Source: Bombyx mori
Lineage: Eukaryota > Arthropoda > Insecta > Lepidoptera > Bombycidae
Length of the DNA: 64,000 bases
Direction: 5' to 3'
Assembly (NCBI RefSeq): GCF_030269925.1
Contig: NC_085131.1
Coordinates: forward strand, 4,602,001 to 4,666,000
Shown: positions 1 through 10,603 of the stretch, piece after piece
Layout: every line of letters starts with the position of its first letter
Position numbering within the stretch: the stretch's first letter is position 1
The notes under the pieces: model-generated
Told to the model about the DNA's origin: nothing
The model's database searches: none
The model's input: only the letters and a program-made list of their open reading frames with translations
Program-made: the position numbers and the translations under genes

Positions 1-2604
1 CGCGTTTATAGACGACCTCACCTTTGAAATAGTCGGTCCCCCAACTCCAACATGTTATCCGTATAACATCGCGCTCCGTCCGAGCACTATAGACCTGGCA
101 TTGCTTAGGAACGTAACTCTGCGCTTGCGTTCCATCGAAGCAATGTCAGAGCTCGACTCAGACCACCGACCTGTCGTTATGCAGCTCGGTCGCCCTCACA
201 ACCCAGTCACTGTTACGAGGACCATGGTGGATTGGAATAAGCTGGGCACGTGCCTAGCCGACGCCGCTCCGCCAATCCTCCCTTACGGCTCGGATTCGAA
301 TCCATCCCCCGAGGACACCGTCGAATCCATAAACATCATTACCGATCACATCTCTTCCGCGATCATTAGATCTTCTAAAGAAGTCGATGTGGAGGACAGC
401 TTCCACCGCATCAGACTGTCCCCCGATCTTAGGAATCTCTTAAGAGTTAGGAACGCGGCAATCCGGGCCTACGATCGTCTTCCCACGCATTCAAACCGGA
501 TTCAGATGCGTCGTCTACAACGCGAAGTCCACTCCCGCTTAAGCGACGCGCGTAACGATTATTGGCATAGTTATTTAGAACAACTCGCGCCCTCCCACCA
601 AGCATACTGGCGACTAGCTAGGACTCTCAAATCCGAAACTACCGCTACTATGCCTCCCCTCTTACGCCCTTCAGGCCAACCACCGGCATTCGATGACGAT
701 GACAAGGCTGAGCTGCTGGCCGATGCACTGCAAGAGCAGTGCACCACCAGCACTCAACACGCGGACCCCGAACACACCGAGTTAGTCGACAGGGAGGTCG
801 AGCGCAGAGCTTCCCTGCCGCCCTCGGACGCGTTACCCCCCATTACCGCTAACGAAGTTAGAGACGCGATCCACAACCTCCAACCTAGGAAGGCACCAGG
901 CTCCGACGGCATCCACAACCGCGCGCTAAAATTTTTGCCAGTCCAACTGATAGCAATGTTGGCTACAATTTTAAATGCCGCTATGACGCACTGCATCTTT
1001 CCCGCGGTGTGGAAAGAAGCGGACGTTATCGGTATACATAAGCCGGGCAAACCGAGAAACGAAACTTCTAGTTACCGTCCGATTAGTCTCCTCTCGACGA
1101 TAGGAAAAATTTACGAACGTCTCCTTAGAAAACGCCTCTGGGATTTTGTTACCGCGAACAAAATACTCATAGACGAACAGTTCGGATTCCGCTCAAAACA
1201 CTCGTGCGTACAACAAGTGCACCGCCTCACGGAGCACATTCTGATAGGGCTAAATAGGCGTAAACAAATCCCGACCGGCGCCCTCTTCTTCGACATCGCG
1301 AAGGCGTTCGACAAAGTCTGGCACAACGGTTTAATTTACAAACTGTACAACATGGGAGTGCCAGACAGACTCGTGCTCATCATACGAGACTTCTTGTCGA
1401 ACCGTTCGTTTCGATATCGAGTAGAGGGAACTCGTTCTCGTCCCCGTCAACTGACTGCCGGAGTCCCGCAAGGCTCCGCGCTCTCCCCGTTATTATTTAG
1501 TTTGTATATCAATGATATACCCCGGTCTCCGGAGACCCATCTAGCGCTCTTCGCCGATGACACGGCTATCTACTACTCGTGTAGGAAGATGTCGCTGCTT
1601 CATCGGCGACTCCAGATCGCAGTAGCCACCATGGGACAGTGGTTCCGGAAGTGGCGAATAGACATTAACCCCACGAAAAGCGCAGCGGTGCTCTTCAAAA
1701 GGGGTCGCCCTCCGAACATCACTTCGAGCATCCCACTCCGTAGTAGGCGCGCAAACACCTCCGCCGTTAGTCCCATCACTCTCTTTGGCCAGCCCATTCC
1801 GTGGGTCTCGAAGGTCAAATATCTAGGCGTCACCCTCGACAGAGGGATGACATTCCGTCCCCATATAAAAACGGTACGCGACCGCGCCGCGTTTATTCTA
1901 GGACGACTCTATCCAATGCTTTGTAGTCGAAGCAAACTGTCCCTCCGTAATAAGGTAACTCTCTACAAAACTTGTATACGCCCCGTCATGACGTATGCAA
2001 GCGTAGTGTTCGCTCACGCAGCCCGCACCCACTTGAAATCCCTTCAGGTTATTCAATCACGATTCTGCAGGATAGCCGTCGGAGCGCCTTGGTTCCTTAG
2101 GAATGTGGATCTCCACGACGACCTGGAGCTCGACTCTTTTAGTAAGTATCTACAGTCGGCATCGCTGCGCCATTTTGAGAAGGCGGCACGACATGAGAAC
2201 CCTCTCATCGTAGCCGCTGGAAATTACATACCCGACCCAGTAGACCGAATGGTAAACCGTCGACGTCGCCCAAAGCACGTCATTACGGATCCTCCTGATC
2301 CATTAACGGTGCTTTTAGGCACCACAAGCACCGGTCACCGTCCTCGTCGAACCCGTCGCTTGCGACGAAGGGCTCGACGAGCGAACTAACCCATAGACAC
2401 AGCCCACTGAGTTTCTCGCCGGATCTTCTCAGTGGGTCGCGTTTCCGATCCGGTGGTAGATTCAGCGAAGCACTGCTCTTGCTAGGGTCAGTGTTAGCAA
2501 CTCTCCGGTTGAGCCCCGCGAGCTCACCTACTAACGTTAGGGTGAAGCTGAAATAGCCTCTCAAGGCTATCAGCATAGGTAGGAAAAAAAAAAAAAAAAA
2601 AAAA
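1..2604 (+). mobile_element. Jockey-like non-LTR retrotransposon (LINE), 5' end outside window
   Basis: The element runs from the window edge to a poly-A tract (about 2583-2604). It holds an open endonuclease/reverse-transcriptase frame and a roughly 190-bp 3' UTR. The 3' UTR contains a perfect 9-bp inverted repeat, CCCACTGAG...CTCAGTGGG (about 2402-2435), that recurs in shorter copies elsewhere in the window (7881-8187, 26190-26491, 42828-43092, 53002-53192, 57425-57680). Immediately after the poly-A comes an inverted piece of the same 3' UTR, so no clean target duplication could be read. Confidence 0.9.
2..2389 (+). CDS. LINE ORF2: endonuclease C-terminus plus reverse transcriptase
   Basis: The frame is open from base 2 to the TAA at 2387-2389, so the ATG at 101 is not the start; the frame enters from outside the window. 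Residues before it (PYNIALRPSTIDLALLRN, then DSDHRPV) are the C-terminal motifs of an apurinic-type endonuclease. The RT domain follows: KAPGSDG, SSYRPISLL, the LFFDIAKAFDKVWH palm motif, GVPQGSALSPLLFSLYINDIP, and the catalytic FADD at 1550-1561. The thumb region has VKYLGVTLD. The C-terminus is Arg-rich. This organisation is that of the jockey clade. No stops or frameshifts are visible over about 795 codons, so this copy could encode active enzyme if the unseen 5' part is intact. Confidence 0.9.
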   Translation, partial: AFIDDLTFEIVGPPTPTCYPYNIALRPSTIDLALLRNVTLRLRSIEAMSELDSDHRPVVMQLGRPHNPVTVTRTMVDWNKLGTCLADAAPPILPYGSDSNPSPEDTVESINIITDHISSAIIRSSKEVDVEDSFHRIRLSPDLRNLLRVRNAAIRAYDRLPTHSNRIQMRRLQREVHSRLSDARNDYWHSYLEQLAPSHQAYWRLARTLKSETTATMPPLLRPSGQPPAFDDDDKAELLADALQEQCTTSTQHADPEHTELVDREVERRASLPPSDALPPITANEVRDAIHNLQPRKAPGSDGIHNRALKFLPVQLIAMLATILNAAMTHCIFPAVWKEADVIGIHKPGKPRNETSSYRPISLLSTIGKIYERLLRKRLWDFVTANKILIDEQFGFRSKHSCVQQVHRLTEHILIGLNRRKQIPTGALFFDIAKAFDKVWHNGLIYKLYNMGVPDRLVLIIRDFLSNRSFRYRVEGTRSRPRQLTAGVPQGSALSPLLFSLYINDIPRSPETHLALFADDTAIYYSCRKMSLLHRRLQIAVATMGQWFRKWRIDINPTKSAAVLFKRGRPPNITSSIPLRSRRANTSAVSPITLFGQPIPWVSKVKYLGVTLDRGMTFRPHIKTVRDRAAFILGRLYPMLCSRSKLSLRNKVTLYKTCIRPVMTYASVVFAHAARTHLKSLQVIQSRFCRIAVGAPWFLRNVDLHDDLELDSFSKYLQSASLRHFEKAARHENPLIVAAGNYIPDPVDRMVNRRRRPKHVITDPPDPLTVLLGTTSTGHRPRRTRRLRRRARRAN

Positions 2605-2643
2605 TGGCACCCACTGAGAAGATCCGGCAAGAAACTCAGTGGA
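2605..2643 (-). repeat. Inverted fragment of the LINE 3'-UTR hairpin
   Basis: Directly after the poly-A of the upstream LINE, about 35 bp match the reverse complement of that LINE's own hairpin segment with one or two differences. It may be an older antisense copy that served as target, or a foldback made during insertion. Confidence 0.6.
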
Positions 2644-3398
2644 CTATTTCTATATGATGAATTCAATATAATGAACTATAATAATAACCTATTCTTTCGA
2701 AGAGTTTAAGTCTTGACAGATCGAGTCTGTCATTAGTTCTCTGTCAAATATTGCATGTATAATGCTATATTTAAGGAACTATAATTTTATCATAAGGTTG
2801 TTAATAAAGTCCGTGACCTAATTGGTTATAAACGAACGTGATTTCCAAAAAATTTAGACAAATCAATTCCAAAGTCGATGAAAACGAATCTAGAATGATT
2901 GAATACGCAATTATGTAACATATTTATTATCTTTTCAAACAGACATTCCGCGGTCGTGAAGTGTATTATTTATTACATTCTAAACAAACAAAAGTACTAA
3001 ATCACCGTATTCAAATTAGCGAATTCGAATCCTAAACCAAAAGCTCATTTAAAGTTTATTAAAGTCCATTAATCTAGCTGAACTATGAACATTTCTTGCA
3101 AGCTTAAACTATTCCGATACGCGAAAAGTTAATAACACGGCTGGGCCTAGTTAAATAGTTTCAATATGGCCGTAAATATAATCTAAAACATAATACTCTC
3201 GTGATCCAAGATTAAGGACATGGCCTGTTTTATTTGTAGAGGTACGTACGTATGCGTGGCAACCACACATTCTGGTTTGAAAGATCTGACTACTTAGATA
3301 TTAAGTCGAGAGGTGAAAGGCTATTTTTATGGTTTAAGCGATTTTCCGCTTAATACGCAACATTTATCTTTGTAATTCAAGGTCCGTTTTATTTGGTA
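2644..3398. other. No gene recognised
   Basis: AT-rich sequence between the LINE and the first Helitron. No coding frame, tRNA or repeat family of this window was recognised. Confidence 0.5.
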
Positions 3399-3688
3399 CT
3401 AGCTGACCCGGCAGACTTCGTAGTGCCTCAATCGGTAAATAAAAGACCTAAGCTTTTGTAGAAAATAAACTTAAAACAAACAAAAGGAATCCGTCTGACG
3501 GGGGACACATCAAAGAAAAACACAAAATTGTTATTTTTATTTAATTCCGAGCATTTTCATATTTATCTACCTTTTAAACCTTCTCTGGACTTCCACAAAT
3601 AATTCAAGACCAAAATTAGCCAAATCGGTCCAGCCGTTCTCGAGTTTAGCGAGACTAACGAACAGCAATTCATTTTTTTATATATAGA
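3399..3688 (-). mobile_element. Helitron-like non-autonomous element
   Basis: On the minus strand the element starts with TC (TCTATATATAAAAAAATG) and ends with GGGTCAGCTAG. It is flanked by A and T as expected for Helitron insertion between A and T. No coding capacity. Confidence 0.6.
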
Positions 3689-4083
3689 TTTGGTATCGAC
3701 AATTCGTTCACGACTTAACCTAACTTAATCTATATTAAAAAGGAGTGAGCCCGGAGATCAGTAATACAGGTCTTTGAACCTAGTACAGACTTCAGCTCTT
3801 TCAAAGGCTTACAAAATAAATTATAAAGTTAATTTCTATTTGTATTTGTACTATACCACACACACCAGACCAAAATTTACACAGATGTTTTTAATCGAAC
3901 ATCAATTATGTTTACACCATTCAAATAGCTAAAGAAGTTTTGTTTGTTATGATATTTTTTTAAATTTTAATCTATAAATGGCTCTCCTGTAAGGTTTCAA
4001 ATTTGTCGCTTATACCAAATATTTTTTCATCCCTCGAAGTGTATTATATATGGTTACACCCTCGTTCGACAATACAGTGGAAA

Positions 4084-4460
4084 TACACCGGTGTTCGAAT
4101 CTCGCAGGCGGGTACCAATTTTTCTAATGAAATACGTACTCAACAAATGTTCACGATTGACTTCCACGGTGAAGGAATAACATCGTGTGATAAAAATCAA
4201 ACCCGCAAAATTATAATTTGCGTAATCACTGGTGGTAGGACCTCTTGGGAGTCCACACGGGTAGGTACCACCACCCCGCCTATTTCCCGCCGTGAAGCAG
4301 TAATGCGTTTCGGTTCGAAGGGTGGGATAGCCGTTGTAACTATACTGAGACCTTAGAACTTATATCTCAAGGTGGGTGGCGCATTTGTGGTGTAGATGTC
4401 TATGGGCTCCAGTAACCACTTAACACCAGGTGGGCTGTGAGCTCGTCCAATAAAAAAAAG
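4084..4460 (+). repeat. Bm1 SINE, 5'-truncated
   Basis: It begins inside the tRNA-like head at the B-box (GGTGTTCGAATC), continues through the Bm1 body and ends in an A-rich tail after the GTGAGCTCGTCC motif. A short fragment of the same body appears again at about 4465-4490. Confidence 0.85.
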
Positions 4461-4928
4461 AAGTTTCTTATCTCTCAAAGTGGGTGGCGGTTTTTTTTTC
4501 GTATTATCTATTGGCTTACTTACATGAAATGCAATAAAAAGCACAATATTGGTAGTAGACTACTACTAATACGCTTATTTTACGCTACTACTGCTACTAC
4601 TGCAATGCAAAAAAAACAATATTTGTCGAATTTAACATTAACTTCGAACTTTACTTCAATTGCAAATTTCGTGACCTCACAAGTCAAGGATTTATGAATT
4701 TTGTAAAAACAATAATAACCTAACAATATTCGAAAAGAATCAAGTCTTGTAGAAAACAAATAACTTAGATCCTATGTAACAAATAGTTCATTAATATACG
4801 TGTTGGCTGCACAGTATAATTAATACCTGCTTATGTATCCTGTCAGATTTTATCATTTCAATGTGAACATTAACAATGGCGGATCAGCGTGCTAGGATTT
4901 TAAAATGTATATCACCGTATATTTTTGA

Positions 4929-5360
4929 AGTCGTCATGGCCTAAAGGATAAGACGTCCGGTGCATTCGTATCGAGCGATGCACCAGCGCGGCGGCGTTCG
5001 AATCCCGCAGGCTGGTACCAATTTTTCTAATGAAATACGTACTTAACAAATGTTCACGATTGACTTCCACGGTGAAGGAATAACATCGTGTAATAAAAAT
5101 AAAACCCGCAAAATTATAATTTGCGTAAATACTGGTGGTAGGACCTCTTGTGAGTCCTCACGGGTAGGTACCACCGCCCCGCCTATTTCTGCCGTGAAGC
5201 AGTAATGCGTTTCGGTTTGAAGGGTGGGGCAGCCGTTGTGACTATACTGAGACCTTAGAACTATATCTCAAGGTGTGTGGCGTATTTACGTTGTAGATGT
5301 CTATGGGCTCCAGTAACCACTTCACACCACGTCCACACATCTAAGCAATATTTTTTTTTT
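4929..5360 (+). repeat. Bm1 SINE, near full length
   Basis: Complete tRNA-derived head with A-box-like (GGCCTAAAGGATAAG) and B-box (GTTCGAATCCC) promoter motifs for RNA polymerase III, the full body and an A/T-rich tail. It is one of three near-complete copies in the window. Confidence 0.9.
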
Positions 5361-5704
5361 TTATTTCAAGGTCTCAAGACTTGCTAATTGCGTCATAAGT
5401 TGACGGTTTTAAACAAAAACTAAGGGCGTTAACTTTTGCTGCTACAGCAACTAACTTAGAGACGATCCGTTGAATGAGGAGCTCAGCTTATCCGATAATT
5501 GGTTTGTTTGTACAAGAACCAAGTGAACTGGAACACATTGTTCAAGCTTATTATTAAAATCGATTCAATAATCCAATCTAAGTGCTTGGCGATTATTATG
5601 TTGCTAACAATAGATAAAGAACGGCTAAATGTGACGTGATAATTTCAAACTTCGGAATGAGTGATGTCTCGGAATTGCGGTGGGTGGATGCCTGGATGTG
5701 CTCC

Positions 5705-5975
5705 GGCAATAACGGCCGTCTGGTGTAGTGGTAAGTGACATGGTCACTACACTAGGTGGTCGCGGGTTCGAATCCCGCCAAGGGAAGATATTTATATGAT
5801 AAATGTCTTTTCCAGGGTTATGGTTGTATATAAAATTTATGTATGTGTATAATAAAAATATTACATTTATATCCGTTATCTGGTACCTGTAACACAAGTT
5901 CTTTACGAACTTATCACGGGACCAGTTAACGTGGCGTGATTGTTAGTAAATATTTATATTTATATTTAATGGACA
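5705..5975 (+). repeat. tRNA-headed SINE, not Bm1
   Basis: The head has an A-box-like TGGTGTAGTGG and a B-box GGTTCGAATCC, so it resembles a tRNA gene. However, the body continues for about 200 bp to a TATTTATATTTATATTT tail. The anticodon arm does not fold cleanly and there is no 3' oligo-T stop, so this is read as a SINE rather than a tRNA gene. Confidence 0.65.
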
Positions 5976-6096
5976 ATTATAATAACTACTTCCATTAGTG
6001 ACGGTGATCGTTCAGAGGTCCATCAGATGGGCAGTTTGGATAATATACCCATAAAGACAATTAAAAAAGATGTGTGTTGTCGTGGGACACCGGATA

Positions 6097-6373
6097 GGAA
6101 CGAAGTTCCTTATAATAAAAATATTAATTTTAAGTTCTATTCGAGGTATAAAGAAAATAAAACTGGAGGTATCGCAACAACCCACGGTCGTCGGTAACGC
6201 GCGAACTTATTGTGGTACACTTCTTTCACGGTTGTTTGCTTATGAGTTAGTTTAATTAAAAAAGGTTAAATATGTTATTTTTTGTACGTTATTACAAAGT
6301 TAAGTCGTAAGTTACGGACATTTTTTCCCGGCTAGGCTACCACTCCGCATCATCTCATAAGGAACTTCGTTCC
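6097..6373. mobile_element. MITE-like element with palindromic terminal inverted repeats, copy 1
   Basis: The ends GGAACGAAGTTCCTTAT and ATAAGGAACTTCGTTCC are perfect reverse complements, and each is itself a near-palindrome. A second copy lies at 40748-41056. Both copies also share about 24 bp outside the left end (around GTCGTGGGACACCGGATA), so the true element may extend further left. This copy has about 28 extra bases before its right end. Confidence 0.6.
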
Positions 6374-6694
6374 AAAAAAAAATTTTACTCATTATTATCA
6401 CCACATTATATTACATTTCATTTTTAAATCAACGTAGCTTAGAGTTGATAGAAGGCAAAGCTAGTGGCTTGTTTCAGTGAGTCCGCCATTTTCACGACTT
6501 TAATTCGACGAAGCATTTTATCCAGCTGACTTAGCTATTCTAGAACGATGAGAGTTACAACGGCGCTGTACTATCAAAATGCTTAGCGCGATTTAATATT
6601 CTTCTTGAAAGGCGCCGTGAATAGTGTAACCGAACTGCTGATGTTCCTTTAGGACACGGTGGGAACTAGGTCTCATTGCTTTGCACCAGAGCCG

Positions 6695-6785
6695 TCTACT
6701 GGTTTTAGAAGTGCGTGATGTGAGCTCGCACGGAATGATATAGATCGCGCCTATTCGTAACGCAAAGCAGTTATGCGTTCCAATA
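6695..6785 (+). repeat. Diverged Bm1 fragment
   Basis: The body segment around the GTGAGCTCGCACGG and AAGCAGTTATGCGTT motifs is recognisable but much mutated. Confidence 0.4.
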
Positions 6786-6959
6786 TTAAAAGCCGTTACA
6801 AAATTAAATTTAAGATACAACTTATATGAGATCCGATAAGAAATAAAATAAAAATATATATCGTAAAAGTTTTATTAGCTCGGTATGTATGGATGTTTGT
6901 TTAAGTGTAACGGAATCATTGAACTTCATTTTCACCGACTTCAAGGTGTCCGATTAACT

Positions 6960-7330
6960 TGAACCAGGGCTCTGAAACTGCGATACTTTATGACAAATCT
7001 TTTTTGTATGGAAACTAGCGACATCTTGTAGCGGATTCCCCTAAACTTATATGTTGTTAAAGTTAAGGCATTTAATTATTGTATGTATATCTTTATTTGT
7101 TATAGAAAAATTGATAATATTAAATTGAAATCATGACAATAAAATTTTATCAAGTTGTAGTTTCTGAGAATTTACAAAATCCTTCATGAATAATTAAATA
7201 TAGGGTAGATAATGCCGTCTGTCTACAGGAGCAATGAGACACTAATCGAAGCGAAGCCATTTAGTGGCCGACGCCCGTAAACATTTTTGTTGAGTGCTTG
7301 AGTTGCTTACCTATACCTAACTAATTTATG
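6960..7330 (+). repeat. Unclassified dispersed repeat, copy A of an inverted pair
   Basis: About 370 bp (from AGGGCTCTGAAACTGC to GTTGAGTGCTTGAGTTGC) matches the reverse complement of 10080-10450 along its whole length with scattered differences and small indels. No coding capacity was seen. Confidence 0.7.
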
Positions 7331-7880
7331 TGTATTATCTATGACTTGAACATTTTGAGACCTTCTTATTACCGCCATCACTTTAGTAGTGCTGCGTTGC
7401 AATAATGAGCATCGGTTTGCTAAGTGGGACAGCTAGCACACATAATTTGGTGAATAAGAAATATAATGAAAATCTCAAAGTGTTCTTTCTTAGTACGGCC
7501 CTGGAAGTCGTCCTCCATCAATAGAACTCGCTTGACCTACTGAACATTCATTCCTCGCTTACACTCGAGGGCCGCCTCAAAAGCTCATACTATAAAAATT
7601 TCATGAAACGAGTAGTCCGAACTTGAGCTTTAAGTCTTCCCCGTTGACAGCCTTTTAGATTAATGACGAACTGTTTTCAATCGCAGAATTTCGGTTTTCA
7701 AATACTTCTCGAAGAGCTTTTTTTGTATTTACACTTAAATTACGCTTCTTTTTAGTAATCATTAGCTAAAAACGAGTGCATAAACACTTTACGTAATGTT
7801 TATTTAAGATTTAATTTATGAACAACAGACAACACACGGCCCATCTGATGCTAACGGGTGCTCCACGCATTAATTACTAC

Positions 7881-8187
7881 TGTCCTCCCGATCCACTAAC
7901 GGTGCTTCTAGGTACTTCAAGCACCGGTCACCGTTCTCGTCGAACCTGTCGCTTGCGACGAAGGGCTCGACGAGTAAATTAACTCTCAGACACAGCCCAC
8001 TGAGTTTCTCGCCGGATCTTCTCAGTGGGTCGCGTTTCCGATCCGGTGGTAGATTCTGCGAAGCACGGCTCTTGCTAGGGTTCGTGTTAACAACGTCGTC
8101 AGGTTTGAGCCCCGTGAGCTCACCTACTAGTTAAGGTTACGCTGGAATAGCCTCTCAAGGCTACCAGCATAGGTAGGAAAAAAAAAT
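7881..8187 (+). repeat. Jockey-like LINE 3' end, truncated
   Basis: It carries the last codons of the LINE ORF (Arg-rich), the whole 3' UTR with the intact CCCACTGAG/CTCAGTGGG hairpin, and a short poly-A. Confidence 0.85.
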
Positions 8188-8468
8188 ACTACTTCACGGC
8201 ACAAATAGGCAGGGAGAGCGGTAGTACCTATCCGTGCGGGCTCAAAAGTCGCCCTATCACCAGTAATTACGCAATTTATAATTTATAAATTTTGCAGGTT
8301 CGATTTTTATTACACGATGTTATTCATTCGCCTTGGAATTAATTCGCGAACATTGGTTAAGTACAAATTTCATTATAAAAAAATTGGAACTCGAATTCGA
8401 ACATAGGTACAGTTGCGTAGTTCGATACGAATAGACCCGGCCTCTTATCTTTCAGGCCACGATAATTT
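8188..8468 (-). repeat. Bm1 SINE (antisense), 3' part missing
   Basis: It abuts the LINE poly-A. The reverse complement contains the Bm1 mid-body and a mutated tRNA-like head ending near 8468. Confidence 0.75.
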
Positions 8469-8489
8469 CAATGCATATAAAATCTTCTT

Positions 8490-8696
8490 TTTCTCCACCT
8501 TATCCCACTAGGTGGGGTCGGCACAGCTAATTTTTCTCTTCCATTCTCTTCTATCAGCCGTCATCTCAACACTCACTCCTCTCTCTCTCATATCGTCATT
8601 CACACACCCAATCCATGTCTTCTTCGGTCGACCTCTTCCCCCTCTACCTTGCACTACCATTTCCATACATCTCCTCAATGCATATAAAATCAAGGT
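8490..8696 (-). repeat. RTE-like LINE C-terminal fragment
   Basis: The minus strand encodes GRGRPKKTWIGCVNDDM followed by a Trp-Lys-rich end (REWKRKISCADPT). This is the conserved C-terminal tail of lepidopteran RTE-like reverse transcriptases. It is related to 47392-47640. Confidence 0.7.
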
Positions 8697-9227
8697 ATAA
8701 ATTTAATTGTATTAGGTAAAAAATACTCAACTGCTGTATGATTTTGTGAGCAACACTTTCGATTCTCGGGGACAAATACCGTGCCGGAGAGACAAACAAC
8801 TATAGATGTTCACTACAAAACTGCTGATAACTACTTTAATGAATTAACAGGATAAAAATCTGCTGAATTTCAAGCCATTTGAAGCGGCCGCGATTATTCG
8901 AATTGAGATAATTGCTAACGAAGATTGTGAGCTGCGCGAGTTAATTCTGTTGAGCGCTTCAATATTTTATTCTTCGCTTATTTCGCTTATGGTACTGTCC
9001 TTCGTCCGGTCTACATTTTTAATCTTTTTTTGAAATAAATCCTCGAGGATTTTGGATGTTTTTCAGAATTTATTTGAAAAGGTATAATTTTATCCGGGTT
9101 AAAGCGGAAAATAATCTCACCAACTAAATGCTTTAAGATTATTAAAATAGAATAATGATGATACAATCACAATTCTCAGCAATTATTGCTTAGGTATTAA
9201 AGCGTTCTTTTTGATTGTGACGAAACA

Positions 9228-9340
9228 GGTAGTCAGCGGCTTGGCTCTGCCCCTGGCATTGCTGACGTCCACGAGCAACGGTGACCACTTGCCATCAGGT
9301 GGGGCCGTAGCTCGTCTGCCTACAAAGGCAATAAAAAACA
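9228..9340 (+). repeat. LINE/SINE 3' tail repeat (short)
   Basis: About 110 bp (around GCGGCTTGGCTCTGCCCCTG) ending in a GGCAATAAAAAA-type tail. The same segment recurs at 62048-62157. Only the 3' end of the family is present. Confidence 0.6.
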
Positions 9341-9627
9341 GCATAAATCAGCAAGAAAATATTTTAAATCTTTGAGAGTCAAGAATGAATACTATTTCAG
9401 AATTATAATTTAAATTATAAAAAAAAAACTCTTGACTTTAAGAAGGCTGCCTAAAAATCCTTGTTTGCTGCTAAATTTGGATGAAAACCACAGAGGGTAA
9501 AAAGCAACGCACACACGTTTTAATGTAAACCTCGTTAAAACATAACGAGCGCTTGCGATTTTAGTAAACGTTAATAATCTCTTTCGTTTACATATCGTTA
9601 ATTTAGAAAACCATCACGTAATTGTCA

Positions 9628-9912
9628 GCCAGGGCGGGCTTCGGACAGTCTGCCGACCGAGAGGGCTGGTGGTCGTGGCGCCGACGACCGCCAGTCCGGC
9701 GTCCCGAGGGGGAGGGTGATGGGAGAGATGTGCTCCGCACTAAGCGCTTCACTTTCCCGCCTTTGCCTTGTCATGAGTTCTGTCTCATGCGAGGTTTGAA
9801 CGTTGGTTGTTGAGCGACAGGAGGTTTTAGTCAGTTCGACTCTGACATACCCCGCCCAGTATCCCCAGAAAAGGGCGGAAGTCCGGCGATTTCCTCCCGA
9901 CCAAAAAAAAAA
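9628..9912 (+). repeat. R1-clade LINE 3' UTR, severely 5'-truncated
   Basis: It is nearly identical to 12335-12605 of the R1-clade element, including the CTGCCGACCGAGAGGGCTGG and GTTGTTGAGCGACAGGAGG blocks, and ends in a poly-A run. Confidence 0.85.
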
Positions 9913-10079
9913 GTCGTATAAAGTACACAAGTCACAACGCACAATCCATAATATTTAGTTTAACATAATTTTCAGTCTATCTTCGAGTCAAACGATGCGA
10001 ACGTCGGTGTTCAATTAATATTAGAGCACGTAATCTATGTAACAAAAACTTTTACGAAATAATATCGACTAATAGATAG

Positions 10080-10450
10080 TACACTTAGTTATAGATAAGC
10101 AACTCAAGCACTCAACAAAAATGTTTACGGGCGTTGGTCACTAGATGGCTTCGCTTCGATTAGTTTCTCATTGCTCCTGTAGATGGCCGTAACATTAACT
10201 ATCCTATACTTTATTTTTAATGAAGGATTTTATAAATTTTTAGAAACCACAAATTGATAAAATTTGTCTATAACAAATAAAGACTTGTATGATTTATTAA
10301 TTTTTTATTTTCTATGTTTAGCTATACAATAATTCAATGCCTTAACTTTGACAACATATAAATTTAGGGGCATCCTCTACATACATGTCGATAGTTTCCA
10401 TACAAAAAAAAAAATTGTCTTAAAGAATAGCAGTTTCAGAGCCCCGTTCA
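10080..10450 (-). repeat. Unclassified dispersed repeat, copy B of an inverted pair
   Basis: Reverse-complement partner of 6960-7330. The two copies are separated by about 2.75 kb that contains LINE, SINE and R1 fragments. Confidence 0.7.
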
Positions 10451-10603
10451 TTGTTACCAAACAACCTTATATAATAGACACTATTATTGAAAAGGCTCTT
10501 ACCACAATTTTCACTTTTCATCAATTCGCGCCGTGGTCACGTGTGGAACGAAGATGGCGGGTAGGATGTTAGAGGCAGACAAATCTGTCTACCCTCTTCT
10601 AAT

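Noticed and set aside
5716..5790. Possible tRNA gene
   Set aside because: The A- and B-box motifs are present, but the cloverleaf is poor, there is no terminator, and a SINE body and tail follow directly.
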